Translations under genes and position numbers: made by a program
Notes under the pieces: model-generated
The model's database searches: none
Seen by the model: the letters and a program-made list of their open reading frames with translations, nothing else
Told to the model about the DNA's origin: nothing
Part shown: positions 17,998-27,020 of the stretch, piece by piece
How positions within the stretch are numbered: the first letter of the stretch is position 1
Layout of the letters: the number at the start of each line of letters is the position of its first letter
Assembly (NCBI GenBank): GCA_904419545.1
Contig: CAJFRY010000008.1
Span: 1 to 60,257, forward strand
Direction: 5' to 3'
From: Candidatus Woodwardiibium gallinarum
GTDB taxonomy: Bacteria > Bacillota > Clostridia > Oscillospirales > CAG-382
Length of the DNA: 60,257 bases

Positions 17998-18828
17998 ATG
18001 AGGGAAAAAAATACATTTCGCCGCGGAGGACCTTCCCGCCGCGGAGATGATTTTCGCCGCACGGAGCCTTTGCGCCAAACGGAGGCGGAAAGCACCGGCA
18101 GCGTTGTCGCCGGGCGCAATGCGGTGCTCGAGCTGCTGAAAAGCGGCCGGTCTGTGGACAAGATTTATATTCAGACCGGCGCCCGTGAGGGCAGTGTGAC
18201 CGTAATTGTCGCCGAGGCGGCCAAACGCGGCGTACCTGCCGTCGACGCGGACCGGCGCAAGCTGGATATGCTCTGCGGCGGCGTTGCGCATCAGGGCGTG
18301 GCCGCATTGGCATCGGAGGTCGAGTACGTCGGTCTTGCGGACATTCTCCGCATTGCCGAGGAACGCGGCGAAGCGCCGTTTATTGTTGTTGCCGATTCGA
18401 TCAACGATCCGCATAATCTCGGCGCGCTCATCCGCAGTGCCTGCTGTGCCGGCGCGCATGGTATCGTCATCCCCAAGCGGCGTGCGGTTCAGGTGACGCC
18501 GGCGGTCATCAAGTCTTCTGCCGGCGCAGTCGAGCATATTGCGGTCGCGCGGGTGTCCAATCTGGCGGCGGCGATCGACGAGCTGAAAGAAAAAAACGTG
18601 TGGATTTATGCCGTTGAAGCCGACGGCGAACCATACTACGATAAGGACTTTTCGACCGGCGGCTGTGCGTTCGTTCTCGGGAGTGAGGGCGAGGGCGTCT
18701 CCCGCCTGCTGCGCGACAAGGCGGATTTTATCGTGGCGATCCCGATGTACGGCGGCGTAGGCTCGCTGAACGTATCGGCTGCGGCTTCGGTTGTGATTTT
18801 CGAGGCGGCGCGGCAGCGGCACAAGTAA
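17998..18828 (+). CDS. rlmB: 23S rRNA 2'-O-methyltransferase RlmB (TrmH family)
   Basis: A SpoU/TrmH-type enzyme expected to methylate the ribose of a 23S rRNA guanosine. The 276-residue protein has a basic N-terminus, the substrate-binding domain beginning at VVAGRNAVLELL and the knotted SPOUT domain with its three motifs: DSINDPHNLGALIRSA, FVLGSEGEGV and IPMYGGVGSLNVSAAA. The ATG at 17998 has only a weak ribosome-binding site, and an ATG five codons earlier is an alternative. Followed 40 bases later by a large membrane protein. Confidence 0.9.
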   Translation: MREKNTFRRGGPSRRGDDFRRTEPLRQTEAESTGSVVAGRNAVLELLKSGRSVDKIYIQTGAREGSVTVIVAEAAKRGVPAVDADRRKLDMLCGGVAHQGVAALASEVEYVGLADILRIAEERGEAPFIVVADSINDPHNLGALIRSACCAGAHGIVIPKRRAVQVTPAVIKSSAGAVEHIAVARVSNLAAAIDELKEKNVWIYAVEADGEPYYDKDFSTGGCAFVLGSEGEGVSRLLRDKADFIVAIPMYGGVGSLNVSAAASVVIFEAARQRHK

Positions 18829-18868
18829 AGTAAAAACACGGATCATTTGAAAGGAACGGATTGAAGCA

Positions 18869-21367
18869 ATGGGCGGCAGACCGACCGGAAAATTGGATAT
18901 CGGCGCGCTGTTGGACGAGGCGGCCCGCGCGAACGAAGCGCTGCGGTCGGCCGCGCCGCGTACGGACAAGGCCGCCGACCGGCAGCCGGAGGCGCCGGCC
19001 GAGGCAAAGCCGGATGAGTCCGCCGCGCCGGATATTACCAGCGAGCTCATACGCCGCTATTCCGAACGCGTGAAGGAGCCCGATCCCCGCAGCAGCACGC
19101 AGAGCCTGCGGGATTCGCTGCACGCGCATATGGAGGACGACCGCGAGCTGCTGGCGTATTACAGCGGCCGCAGCGGGCACCGCAGCGGCAAGGTGGACGA
19201 ATTGTATGAGATCATCAAATCTGCTAAGTCCGCAACCGAATCGGACGCGCGGGTGCGGCCTGTTCCGCATGACGTTTCGCGTTTTCGGGACGCCTCGGAG
19301 GTCGAGCTGCCCGAGCAGGCCGAGCAGGGAAAGCTCTTTCCGCTGACCGAGACCATCGAGCTGGGCGATCCGGCGCAGGAGCCGGCTCCGTCGTATGATG
19401 AAGACTATAAGAAGCTGAGCGAAAAAATAGAAAAGGGCGAGCTGGATTTCAACGAGGAGACGGAGAACGAAGGGCAGATCTCCATCGTCGACGAGCTGTT
19501 GCCGGACGAATTGAAAGTCGGCACGGGCCGCTCGATGGATGAGGAACTGAAAAGCGTCTTTGATATGTTTGATGAGGACCATTACGCCGATCCCGACGGG
19601 CCTGACCCTGTCAAACCGAAAAAGAAGGAAAAGCGTCAGCTGCGGGAGGATCCGGCCGACGCGTTTGAATACACCTCCAGAGAGCAGAACGCTGAAATCG
19701 GTTCGATGCTCAAAAAAGCCGTCAAGCAAAGCCGTCTGCGGCTGGCGGGCGTGCTGTTCTTCGCGCTGGCGGCGCTGTATCTGGCGCTTGCCTCGCCCGA
19801 CTCTCAGTTCCATTCCGATTTCCTGCGCCCGGGGCGCTACGGTATCGTTTATATTCTGGTTGATTTGCAGGTGCTGCTGTTCATTGCGGCTCTGAGCCTG
19901 TCGTCTATCAAGAGCGGCGCAAAGGCGCTGTTCACGTGGCGGCCGACGGCGGACAGCGTCCTGTTCTTCTCGTTTGCGGTCAGCATATGCTATTCCGTCC
20001 TGACGGCATTCATTGCGCCGACGGCTGAGGATTTTGTGCCGTTTTCGCTCTTTGCTGCCGCTGCGGCCGTCTGTGCCGCTGCGGTCAATTACCTGCGCTG
20101 CAAAAAAGATCTGCACTGTTTCCGTGTGGTTGCCTCCAAAAATCCCAAATATGTCGCCGCGCGGCTTTCGGGCGGCACGGCGGAGGCCGACGAGTTTTAT
20201 AAATATTTATTGGATGATTCTGGCCTGTATACCGTTCGGCGAGCCGGCTTTATCAGTGGCTTTTTTGCGCGGATGCGCCGCCGTCCGCAGAGTGAGGACC
20301 TGTTCAAGCTGGTCATTCCGGTCGTGTTCCTCGCGGGCGCTGTTCTGTTCGGGCTGCGGCTGTATGCGGGCGACAGCCTCTTCGCTGCGCTGACGGCGTT
20401 TATGCGGGTGGCTGCGACGGCCACGCCGCTGACGGCCTTCTTTATGATTTCGCTGCCTGTCATCGCGGCGAACCGCGTGGGCAGGAAGTGCTCGTCCGCG
20501 CTCATCGGCAACGCTGTCGGTGAAGAATACGCCGACGCGTCGGTCATTTCGTTTGCGGACACGGAGGTATATCCTTCCAACCTTGTCAAAATCACCAGCA
20601 TCAAGACCTACGGCGACTACCGCATCGATATGGCCGTGTCGGACTTGGCGCGGGCGTTCGCTTTCATCGGCGGACCGCTTTCCAAAGTGGTTTCCAATAT
20701 GCTCAGCGAGCCGGTGCAGCCGGTTGAAAATGCGCGCGTGATCGAGTCGGCGGCCGACGGCATCTGTGTGGTGCTGGACGGAGTCGAGATGTACCTCGGC
20801 AAGCGCGGCTATATGAAGCGCTGCCGCTTCGGCGCGCCGCGCGACGTCGGTGACGACGAATATGAAGATACGGTGGGCAGCGTGATGTATATGGCCATCG
20901 GCGACGCATTGGTCGCCAAGGTCTACGTCCGTTATTCCATAAATCCGCAGTTTAACGACCTTCTGCGTGACCTTTACCGCGCGGGGATGTGCGTGGGCAT
21001 CAAGACCCTTGACCCGAACATCAGCAATGAGCTGCTTGCGCGCGGAATTACCTTCAACAAATGCCCCATTGCGATTCTCAAGGCGGGCGGGGCCGAGCAG
21101 GCCGGCGAGCGCGAGGAAGCGATAGATACCGGCATCGTCACCAACGCATCGATGCACACCTTTCTGAAAATGTTCATCCTCTGCGATAAGGTGCGGCATG
21201 TGACGAAATCCAACGGCGTCATCCATGTCCTGAGTGTGCTGCTGTCGCTGTTCGTGGCGTTTTTCCTTACCTTCACAGGCGCGGGCGCGCAGCTCGGACC
21301 GGTGTTTGCCGTGCTGTTTCAGGCGCTTTGGCTCATCCCGATTTGGCTCACATCGCGGCTGATTTGA
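18869..21367 (+). CDS. P1B-ATPase-like membrane protein lacking catalytic motifs
   Basis: An 832-residue protein with an acidic, low-complexity cytosolic N-terminus (1-285) and membrane helices near 292-310, 326-345, 363-383, 388-408, 481-500, 512-535, 786-804 and 809-829. The 4+2+2 helix order with cytosolic loops after helices 4 and 6 is that of heavy-metal P-type ATPases. The P-domain region aligns by eye but is degenerate: FDKTG is FADTE (562-566), TGDN is TLDPN (713-717), the helix-6 CPC is ATP, and no GDGxND is present. An N-domain-like stretch (ADGICVVLDGVEMYLGKRGY, 629-648) remains. It cannot form the usual phosphoaspartate, so it is probably a pseudo-ATPase; role unknown. Shares the rlmB transcript. 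Confidence 0.7.
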   Translation: MGGRPTGKLDIGALLDEAARANEALRSAAPRTDKAADRQPEAPAEAKPDESAAPDITSELIRRYSERVKEPDPRSSTQSLRDSLHAHMEDDRELLAYYSGRSGHRSGKVDELYEIIKSAKSATESDARVRPVPHDVSRFRDASEVELPEQAEQGKLFPLTETIELGDPAQEPAPSYDEDYKKLSEKIEKGELDFNEETENEGQISIVDELLPDELKVGTGRSMDEELKSVFDMFDEDHYADPDGPDPVKPKKKEKRQLREDPADAFEYTSREQNAEIGSMLKKAVKQSRLRLAGVLFFALAALYLALASPDSQFHSDFLRPGRYGIVYILVDLQVLLFIAALSLSSIKSGAKALFTWRPTADSVLFFSFAVSICYSVLTAFIAPTAEDFVPFSLFAAAAAVCAAAVNYLRCKKDLHCFRVVASKNPKYVAARLSGGTAEADEFYKYLLDDSGLYTVRRAGFISGFFARMRRRPQSEDLFKLVIPVVFLAGAVLFGLRLYAGDSLFAALTAFMRVAATATPLTAFFMISLPVIAANRVGRKCSSALIGNAVGEEYADASVISFADTEVYPSNLVKITSIKTYGDYRIDMAVSDLARAFAFIGGPLSKVVSNMLSEPVQPVENARVIESAADGICVVLDGVEMYLGKRGYMKRCRFGAPRDVGDDEYEDTVGSVMYMAIGDALVAKVYVRYSINPQFNDLLRDLYRAGMCVGIKTLDPNISNELLARGITFNKCPIAILKAGGAEQAGEREEAIDTGIVTNASMHTFLKMFILCDKVRHVTKSNGVIHVLSVLLSLFVAFFLTFTGAGAQLGPVFAVLFQALWLIPIWLTSRLI

Positions 21368-21441
21368 CACTTTTGGGCATTTTCCACAAAAAATCCTCCG
21401 ATTATTCTCCGGGCGAATGTAAAAAATGTAACGAATCGCAC

Positions 21442-21470
21442 TTGAATAATCCGCTTTGATTCTATATAAT
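21442..21470 (+). promoter_or_regulatory. Promoter of the EF-G-like gene
   Basis: TTGAAT (21442-21447), 17 bases, TATAAT (21465-21470), followed about 55 bases later by GGAGG and the GTG start. Confidence 0.8.
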
Positions 21471-21532
21471 ATAAAATGTCTTGCCGCCTTTTGCGGTACG
21501 GACGAATATGATTATAATGGAGGTTTATTTTT

Positions 21533-23602
21533 GTGGCTAAATTTTCTTCTGACGCGATAAGAAACATTTGCTTGCTCGGTCATGGCGGAGACGGGAAAAC
21601 GTCGATCGCCGAGGCGATGCTGTATCTTGCTAAGGCGACGGACAGACTTGGTAAGGTCGCGGACGGCAACACCGTCTGTGATTTTGACCCGGAAGAGATC
21701 AAAAGAGGCTTTTCACTCTCGACGTCGCTTGCGAATTTCGAGTGGAAGGGCAAAAAAATAAACCTTCTGGATACGCCGGGCTATTTTGATTTTGTCGGCG
21801 AAGTGCAGCAGGCTGTCGCCGTGGCGGGCAGCGCGATCATCGTGCTCGAGGCCAAGGGCGGCGTCAAGGTCGGCGCCGAGCTGGCGTGGGATGCGGCCGC
21901 AGCCATTCCCAAGGCGTTTTTCGTCAATAAGATGGACGATGAAAATGCCGATTTCGATGCGGTCTTTCAATCCCTGCGTGACAAATTCGGAAAGAGCGTA
22001 TGCCCGGTCATCGTGCCCTACGGCGAGGGGGCGGAGATGGGATACTACAATCTGCTTCAGGAGGAAGCATATACCTTCGACAAAACGGGCGCGCGCACTG
22101 CGGTGCCGCTTCCCGACGCCTATAAAGAAAAAATGGCCGGCTATCAATCGATTATTTTTGAATCTCTCGCCGAGACGAGCGAGGAGCTGATGGAAAAGTT
22201 CTTCGCCGAGGAGCCCTTCACCCACGAGGAGCTGGAAACGGCGCTCAACCGCGGGCTCTGCTCGGGCGATATCGCGCCCGTGTTCTGCGGTTCGGCGCTC
22301 AATTTCGCGGGCCTTCGCACGCTGCTCAACTACATCGCTTCGTCCTTCGCTTCACCGCTTGACCGCTGCGAAAAAACGGTCATCGGCCCCGACGGCGAGC
22401 CGACGACAATCAAGGCGTCGCCGGAGGGCGCGCCGAGTCTGTTCGTGTTTAAGACCGTGGCGGACGCGTTCGGCAAAAAGACCTACTTCAAGGTGATGAA
22501 CGGTACGCTGAAGAAGGACGCGCAGCTTGTCAACCTCACGACCGGGCAGACCGAGAAGATCAGCCGCATCGTCACGCCGGTGGGCAAGACCGACGTCGAG
22601 GCCGACGAGCTGGCTTACGGCGATATCGGCTATACGGTCAAGCTGGTCAATACCAATACCAACGACACCCTCGCTTCGCAGGGCTGGACGTATACATATC
22701 CGAAGATCGAGTTCCCGAAGCCGTATCTCTGTATGGCCATTTCGCCCAAATCGAAGGGCGACGAGGACAAGATCGCCACCGGCATTGCCAAGCTGCTGGA
22801 GGAGGACCTGACCATCCGCTATGAGAACAATGCCGAGACCAAGCAGATGTGCATCTACGGTTTGGGCGAGATGCATATCGACGTCATCACCTCCAAGCTG
22901 AAGAACCGCTTCGGCACTACGGTCACCATTTCGCCTGCAAAGGTACCCTACCGTGAAACGATCAAGAAAAAGGTGCAGGTCGAGGGCAAGCACAAGAAGC
23001 AATCGGGCGGGCATGGGCAGTACGGCCATGTGAAAATCGAGTTTTCGCCCGGTACCACCGACGGCTTGGAATTCACCGAGACCATTTTCGGCGGCAGCGT
23101 GCCGAAGAACTTCCATCCGGCGGTCGAGAAGGGGCTGCAGGAGTCGATGGCGAAGGGCGTGCTGGCCGGATATCCCGTCATCGGGATCAAGGCCAACCTG
23201 TTCGACGGCTCGTACCACGACGTTGATTCTTCGGAGATGTCGTTCAAGCTGGCGGCCAACCTTGCCTTCAAGGAGGGCATGAAGCAGGGAGGCGCCGTGC
23301 TGCTGGAGCCGGTCGGCGAGCTGCGCGTGTCGATCCCCACGTCCTATTCGGGCGATATTATGGGCGATATCAGCAAGCGCCGCGGTCGGATCATGGGTAT
23401 GAGCGAGAGCGGCCGGAAGGGCTTTACGGTCATAGAGGCCGAGGTGCCGTCCGCCGAGATGGGTACCTACGCCATCCAGCTTCGTGCGATGACGCAGGGG
23501 CGCGGCTCGTATTCGTTTAACTTTGTTCGGTATGAGGAAGCGCCTGCCGAGGTGGCGGCGAAGGTGATTGAGGCGGCGAAGAAGGAAGCCGCCGTTGAAT
23601 GA
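21533..23602 (+). CDS. Elongation factor G-like GTPase
   Basis: A paralogue of EF-G (689 residues, GTG start with GGAGG 9 bases upstream). The GTPase domain has P-loop GHGGDGKT (16-23), DTPGYFDF (80-87) and NKMD (132-135), followed by EF-G domains II, III (LGEMHIDVITSKLK), IV (KKQSGGHGQYGHVKIEF) and V (ELRVSIPTSYSGDIMGD). The catalytic His of canonical DTPGH is Tyr, a feature of this EF-G-like subfamily, whose role in translation or ribosome rescue is unsettled. Canonical fusA is expected elsewhere with the ribosomal operons. Confidence 0.88.
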   Translation: MAKFSSDAIRNICLLGHGGDGKTSIAEAMLYLAKATDRLGKVADGNTVCDFDPEEIKRGFSLSTSLANFEWKGKKINLLDTPGYFDFVGEVQQAVAVAGSAIIVLEAKGGVKVGAELAWDAAAAIPKAFFVNKMDDENADFDAVFQSLRDKFGKSVCPVIVPYGEGAEMGYYNLLQEEAYTFDKTGARTAVPLPDAYKEKMAGYQSIIFESLAETSEELMEKFFAEEPFTHEELETALNRGLCSGDIAPVFCGSALNFAGLRTLLNYIASSFASPLDRCEKTVIGPDGEPTTIKASPEGAPSLFVFKTVADAFGKKTYFKVMNGTLKKDAQLVNLTTGQTEKISRIVTPVGKTDVEADELAYGDIGYTVKLVNTNTNDTLASQGWTYTYPKIEFPKPYLCMAISPKSKGDEDKIATGIAKLLEEDLTIRYENNAETKQMCIYGLGEMHIDVITSKLKNRFGTTVTISPAKVPYRETIKKKVQVEGKHKKQSGGHGQYGHVKIEFSPGTTDGLEFTETIFGGSVPKNFHPAVEKGLQESMAKGVLAGYPVIGIKANLFDGSYHDVDSSEMSFKLAANLAFKEGMKQGGAVLLEPVGELRVSIPTSYSGDIMGDISKRRGRIMGMSESGRKGFTVIEAEVPSAEMGTYAIQLRAMTQGRGSYSFNFVRYEEAPAEVAAKVIEAAKKEAAVE

Positions 23603-23693
23603 TGCGCAAAAACAAATCAAATAAAAAACTCTGGGAAACGCGTTTATTTTGCACCAACGGCAAATGAATGGCACCTGAAGCGAGGTAACACGA

Positions 23694-25091
23694 ATGGTAA
23701 AACAGAAATCTACTCTCAAAGCGGCTTTGGCGGTCCTGCTGGCGCTGCTGACGATCACGACGGCGGTCCTGCTGGCGGCCTGCGACACGGGTACGCTCGA
23801 TGAGGACTCGATGCCGACGATCCATGTGGAATCGGAAGACGAATCCTCCGGTGATGAAAGCTCGGCTTCGCAAACCCAGCCCGGCTACGCGGACACGCCC
23901 GAGATCCGTGACATCGTGAACATCACGCCCGATACGATCTTCGTGACCGGTCTCTGCCAGGAGGGGGCGACAGTCACCATCACCGGCGGGACGGAGGATG
24001 TTGTCGTCGAATCGCTCAACGGCTACTTTGTGGCTGAGGTTGGGTTGATTAACACGACGTCTACCCTGTTTGAGGCGGTTGCCTCGGTTGAGGGGCTGGA
24101 GGACAGCGAGCCGGCAGGCTTCCGCGGGCAGTATAATGCTACTGCGGAGAAGCGTGTGGACGGCAACGGCGTCACTGTCGGTCTTTCCTCGCGTCTGTTT
24201 TTCGACCGCGGAATTGCCGAGTACACCGGTCAGACGCTGATGACCATGTCGCAGCTTCGCGCCTACCGTGAGTATGTCGATTCGCGCGTTGCGGCGCTCG
24301 AGCGCCGTTCCGGCGGCAGTGCGATCTCGCTCGTCTATGTGTATATTCCCGACTATGCGACCATTTACAGCGAATATATGCCTGCTTCCGCAGTGAAGGA
24401 AACGACTACCACACGTCTTGAGCAGATCAGCGAGAACCTGAACGGTTCGGACGCGGTCATTCTTGATATGACCGACGTTCTGCTGGCTGCCAAGGAAGAG
24501 GGCGAATATCCCGTTTATAACGTCACCGACGGCCATCTGAGCGAATACGGCGGATATCTGGTTTATAAGGCCATTTGCGATGTGATGGCGGTGGAATATC
24601 CTGATGCGGCCGCACGTGCGCTGGATGAGTTTGATATCACGTATGAAACGAAGGACGGCGGCAGCCTTGTCCATTACCTTGGCGCGGATAAGACGGTTAT
24701 CCGCGAAAATGCGGTCGTGCTCACGCCCAAATTCACGCTGAATCTCGGTATGGGCGGCGCTACAGGGATCAATATCTCAGAGGTGACCAAGTACGAGGAG
24801 GACAGCGTGGCGATGTATACCGGCACGGAGGAAAGAAACACCACGGAGCGTGTGATTTTCGGCACCGGACGTACCAATCTGCCCAGCGCGCTGATCTATC
24901 GTGACGACAGCGTCCTGCCCTTCTATGATATCCTTGCCGAGCGCTTCAATAACGTGATGTTTTCCGCGAGCGGCGATTTCACCATCAACATGGCGGATGC
25001 CGAGCGTTACAGCGGCGGCACAAAGGCGCTGGTCGATTATGTCATCATGATCGTGTCCGAGACCAACGTCGATAAGACCTTCGGTTCCTGA
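23694..25091 (+). CDS. Lipoprotein with AlgX/SGNH-like hydrolase domain
   Basis: A 465-residue exported lipoprotein: lipobox LLAAC with Cys30, an acidic Ser-rich linker, an Ig-like segment (about 75-145; GATVTITGGTEDVVVES) and a C-terminal SGNH/AlgX-like domain (LVYVYIPDYATIYSEYMP; YNVTDGHLSEYGGYLVY near 280, with the Asp-x-His pair). Relatives take part in O-acetylation of cell-surface polysaccharides together with a membrane acyltransferase, which is not seen here. It follows the EF-G-like gene by 91 bases without an obvious terminator. Confidence 0.75.
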   Translation: MVKQKSTLKAALAVLLALLTITTAVLLAACDTGTLDEDSMPTIHVESEDESSGDESSASQTQPGYADTPEIRDIVNITPDTIFVTGLCQEGATVTITGGTEDVVVESLNGYFVAEVGLINTTSTLFEAVASVEGLEDSEPAGFRGQYNATAEKRVDGNGVTVGLSSRLFFDRGIAEYTGQTLMTMSQLRAYREYVDSRVAALERRSGGSAISLVYVYIPDYATIYSEYMPASAVKETTTTRLEQISENLNGSDAVILDMTDVLLAAKEEGEYPVYNVTDGHLSEYGGYLVYKAICDVMAVEYPDAAARALDEFDITYETKDGGSLVHYLGADKTVIRENAVVLTPKFTLNLGMGGATGINISEVTKYEEDSVAMYTGTEERNTTERVIFGTGRTNLPSALIYRDDSVLPFYDILAERFNNVMFSASGDFTINMADAERYSGGTKALVDYVIMIVSETNVDKTFGS

Positions 25092-25114
25092 CCGAGCGGC
25101 AAAAACGGTCAAAT

Positions 25115-25152
25115 AAAGGCTCCCGCGCGGCGTAAACCGGGCGGGAGCCTTT
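25115..25152 (+). terminator. Hairpin after the AlgX-like gene
   Basis: A perfect 12-bp stem (AAAGGCTCCCGC/GCGGGAGCCTTT) with a 14-base loop starts 24 bases after the stop. The T-run is short (TTGG). The remaining 250 bases before the CapA-like gene show no gene or clear promoter. Confidence 0.65.
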
Positions 25153-25405
25153 GGCCGTTGCAGACCGTCGGCGCAGGGAAGCCTTTCGTTAAAAAGAGGA
25201 GCGACGGGGTATTTTCGGCGCGATTCGGTCCCGACGGAACAGCCCTATGGTACTGCCATCCCGTTTTTTCAAAAACTTTTATGCAGAAAAAGTGAATGAA
25301 ATTGGTTGCGTTTACGACGAGCTGCGGCTGCCGTGCTGCGGCCCTTTGCGGTGCGCGCCGTTGTTTTGCCGGCGCGCGGAAAGGACTCTGATTGTTAAAA
25401 AGCAT

Positions 25406-26770
25406 ATGAAAAGAAACAGTATCCTTTTAACAGCGTTACTGGTCATTGTTGTCGCGACGCTGTTGGTATACGGCGTGTTCAGCGCTTCCGGCACGCCGCC
25501 GTCCGACCTGTCTGAAATGTCCGGCGGGGCGTCCCCCGGCGCGGCGTCCGAAATCGGTTCGACCGGCAGCTCACAGGCGCCGAGCGATCTGCCGTCCGAG
25601 AGCTCGGGCGGCGCTTCCGGCACCGTTGCGCCGGGCGAAACGCGTATCAGCTTTCTCGCCTGCCCGGATAACATTATCCATCCCTCCGTCTATTACGACG
25701 CCATCCGGAAGGCCGCGCAGGCAGACGGCAGCACGCCGGTTTATACATCGCTTGCCACCGGGAAGTACGACTTTGCAGATATGTACGAATATGTCGCCGA
25801 TGCTATCCGCGATGCGGATATCAGTTATGTGAACGTTGAGACGCTCATCGGCGGGAACGATAACAAAATCTCCGGCTATCCGATGTTCAATACGCCTGAG
25901 CAGGCCGGTGAACAGCTTATCGCGCTGGGATTCGATATTTATAACCTTGCGCACAACCATATGCTGGATTCCAATTCGGATGAATATCTTATTAACTGCA
26001 ACCGCTTTTTTGAGTCTCGCGGATTGACGACGCTGGGATATTATAAAGACCAGGCAGACGTTTCCAATATCAAGATCATTGAGCACGAGGGCGTGAAGAT
26101 TGCGTTTCTGGCGTATACCTATTCGACCAACGGACTGTCGCTGCAGGCCGGATCGAGCACGGTAATCCCCTATATCAGTGAGTCGCTTATTACGCAGCAG
26201 ATGGAGCTGGCCAAGGCGCAGGCCGATCTTGTGTTTGTCTCGATGCACTGGGGGGACGAGGACCGCTATGAAGTCAACGCGCAGCAGCGCAGCACTGCGC
26301 AGCTTCTCGTCGACCTCGGCGCGGATGTCATCATCGGCATGCACCCGCACGTCATTCAGGAAATGAAGTGGGTCGAGCGTGAGGACGGCGGCCGCTGCCT
26401 GCTGACCTATTCGCTGGGCAATTTCATTTCGGGGATGCAGGACGGGTTCAATATGCTCGGCGGTATGCTCGCGTTCGATATCGTCAGGAGCGCGGACGGG
26501 ACGTGCAGCATCGAATCACCGCAGTTCCTGCCGGTCGTCACGCATTATACGAAGGAGACTGCCGTCTCCGGCGACGATACGGGGCATCGAAACTATAAAA
26601 TCTATCCGCTCGAGATGTATACCGAGGAGCTGGCCGCACAGCATGGCGTCCAGATTTGGGACCAGACCCATACGCCTACTCTTGTCGGCGGTGCGTTTAC
26701 GGTCGAGAACCTCAAGCGCACGGTCAAAACGTATATTCCCGCCGAGTTTCTTGCCGATTGGCTGCAATAA
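25406..26770 (+). CDS. CapA-family (PgsA-like) exported protein
   Basis: A CapA/PGA_cap domain protein (454 residues from the ATG at 25406) with an N-terminal membrane helix (5-25), a Ser/Gly-rich spacer (26-75) and a metallophosphatase-like domain: SYVNVETLIGG, NLAHNHMLDSN, VFVSMHWGDE, DVIIGMHPHVIQ and YSLGNFISG. Members anchor or process poly-gamma-glutamate or other anionic surface polymers. The frame is open upstream with no good start; AAAGGA lies 20 bases before this ATG, so the exact start is uncertain. Confidence 0.85.
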   Translation: MKRNSILLTALLVIVVATLLVYGVFSASGTPPSDLSEMSGGASPGAASEIGSTGSSQAPSDLPSESSGGASGTVAPGETRISFLACPDNIIHPSVYYDAIRKAAQADGSTPVYTSLATGKYDFADMYEYVADAIRDADISYVNVETLIGGNDNKISGYPMFNTPEQAGEQLIALGFDIYNLAHNHMLDSNSDEYLINCNRFFESRGLTTLGYYKDQADVSNIKIIEHEGVKIAFLAYTYSTNGLSLQAGSSTVIPYISESLITQQMELAKAQADLVFVSMHWGDEDRYEVNAQQRSTAQLLVDLGADVIIGMHPHVIQEMKWVEREDGGRCLLTYSLGNFISGMQDGFNMLGGMLAFDIVRSADGTCSIESPQFLPVVTHYTKETAVSGDDTGHRNYKIYPLEMYTEELAAQHGVQIWDQTHTPTLVGGAFTVENLKRTVKTYIPAEFLADWLQ

Positions 26771-26820
26771 TACGATTTCTTGACAAAATGGCAAAAAACC
26801 GGTTTGTTACCCGCAGCATG

Positions 26821-26865
26821 TGCCTGTTTCCTGCGAATCCTTTTGGTTTTGCAGGGAAACAGGCA
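26821..26865 (+). terminator. Long stem-loop after the CapA-like gene
   Basis: TGCCTGTTTCCTGC (26821-26834) pairs with 26851-26865 with a single bulged base. No T-run follows directly; a second, classical terminator lies at 26965-26996. Confidence 0.5.
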
Positions 26866-26964
26866 TTGTACGGCATATTTTTCCGACGCGTTGCCCGGGG
26901 CGTTATACGCAAAAGCGAATATCAAATTAAATAAGAGACAACACCGTTCGGGATTGCTCTCTTT

Positions 26965-26996
26965 AAGGAGACGAAAGCAAACGCGTCTCCTTTTTT
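26965..26996 (+). terminator. Terminator between convergent capA-like and pdxR genes
   Basis: AAGGAGACG pairs with CGTCTCCTT across a 10-base loop, followed by six T on the plus strand (26991-26996). It also lies just after the stop of the minus-strand pdxR-like gene and could act on both. Confidence 0.8.
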
Positions 26997-27020
26997 GCGC
27001 TCGGACAGGGGAGCCGGCGG

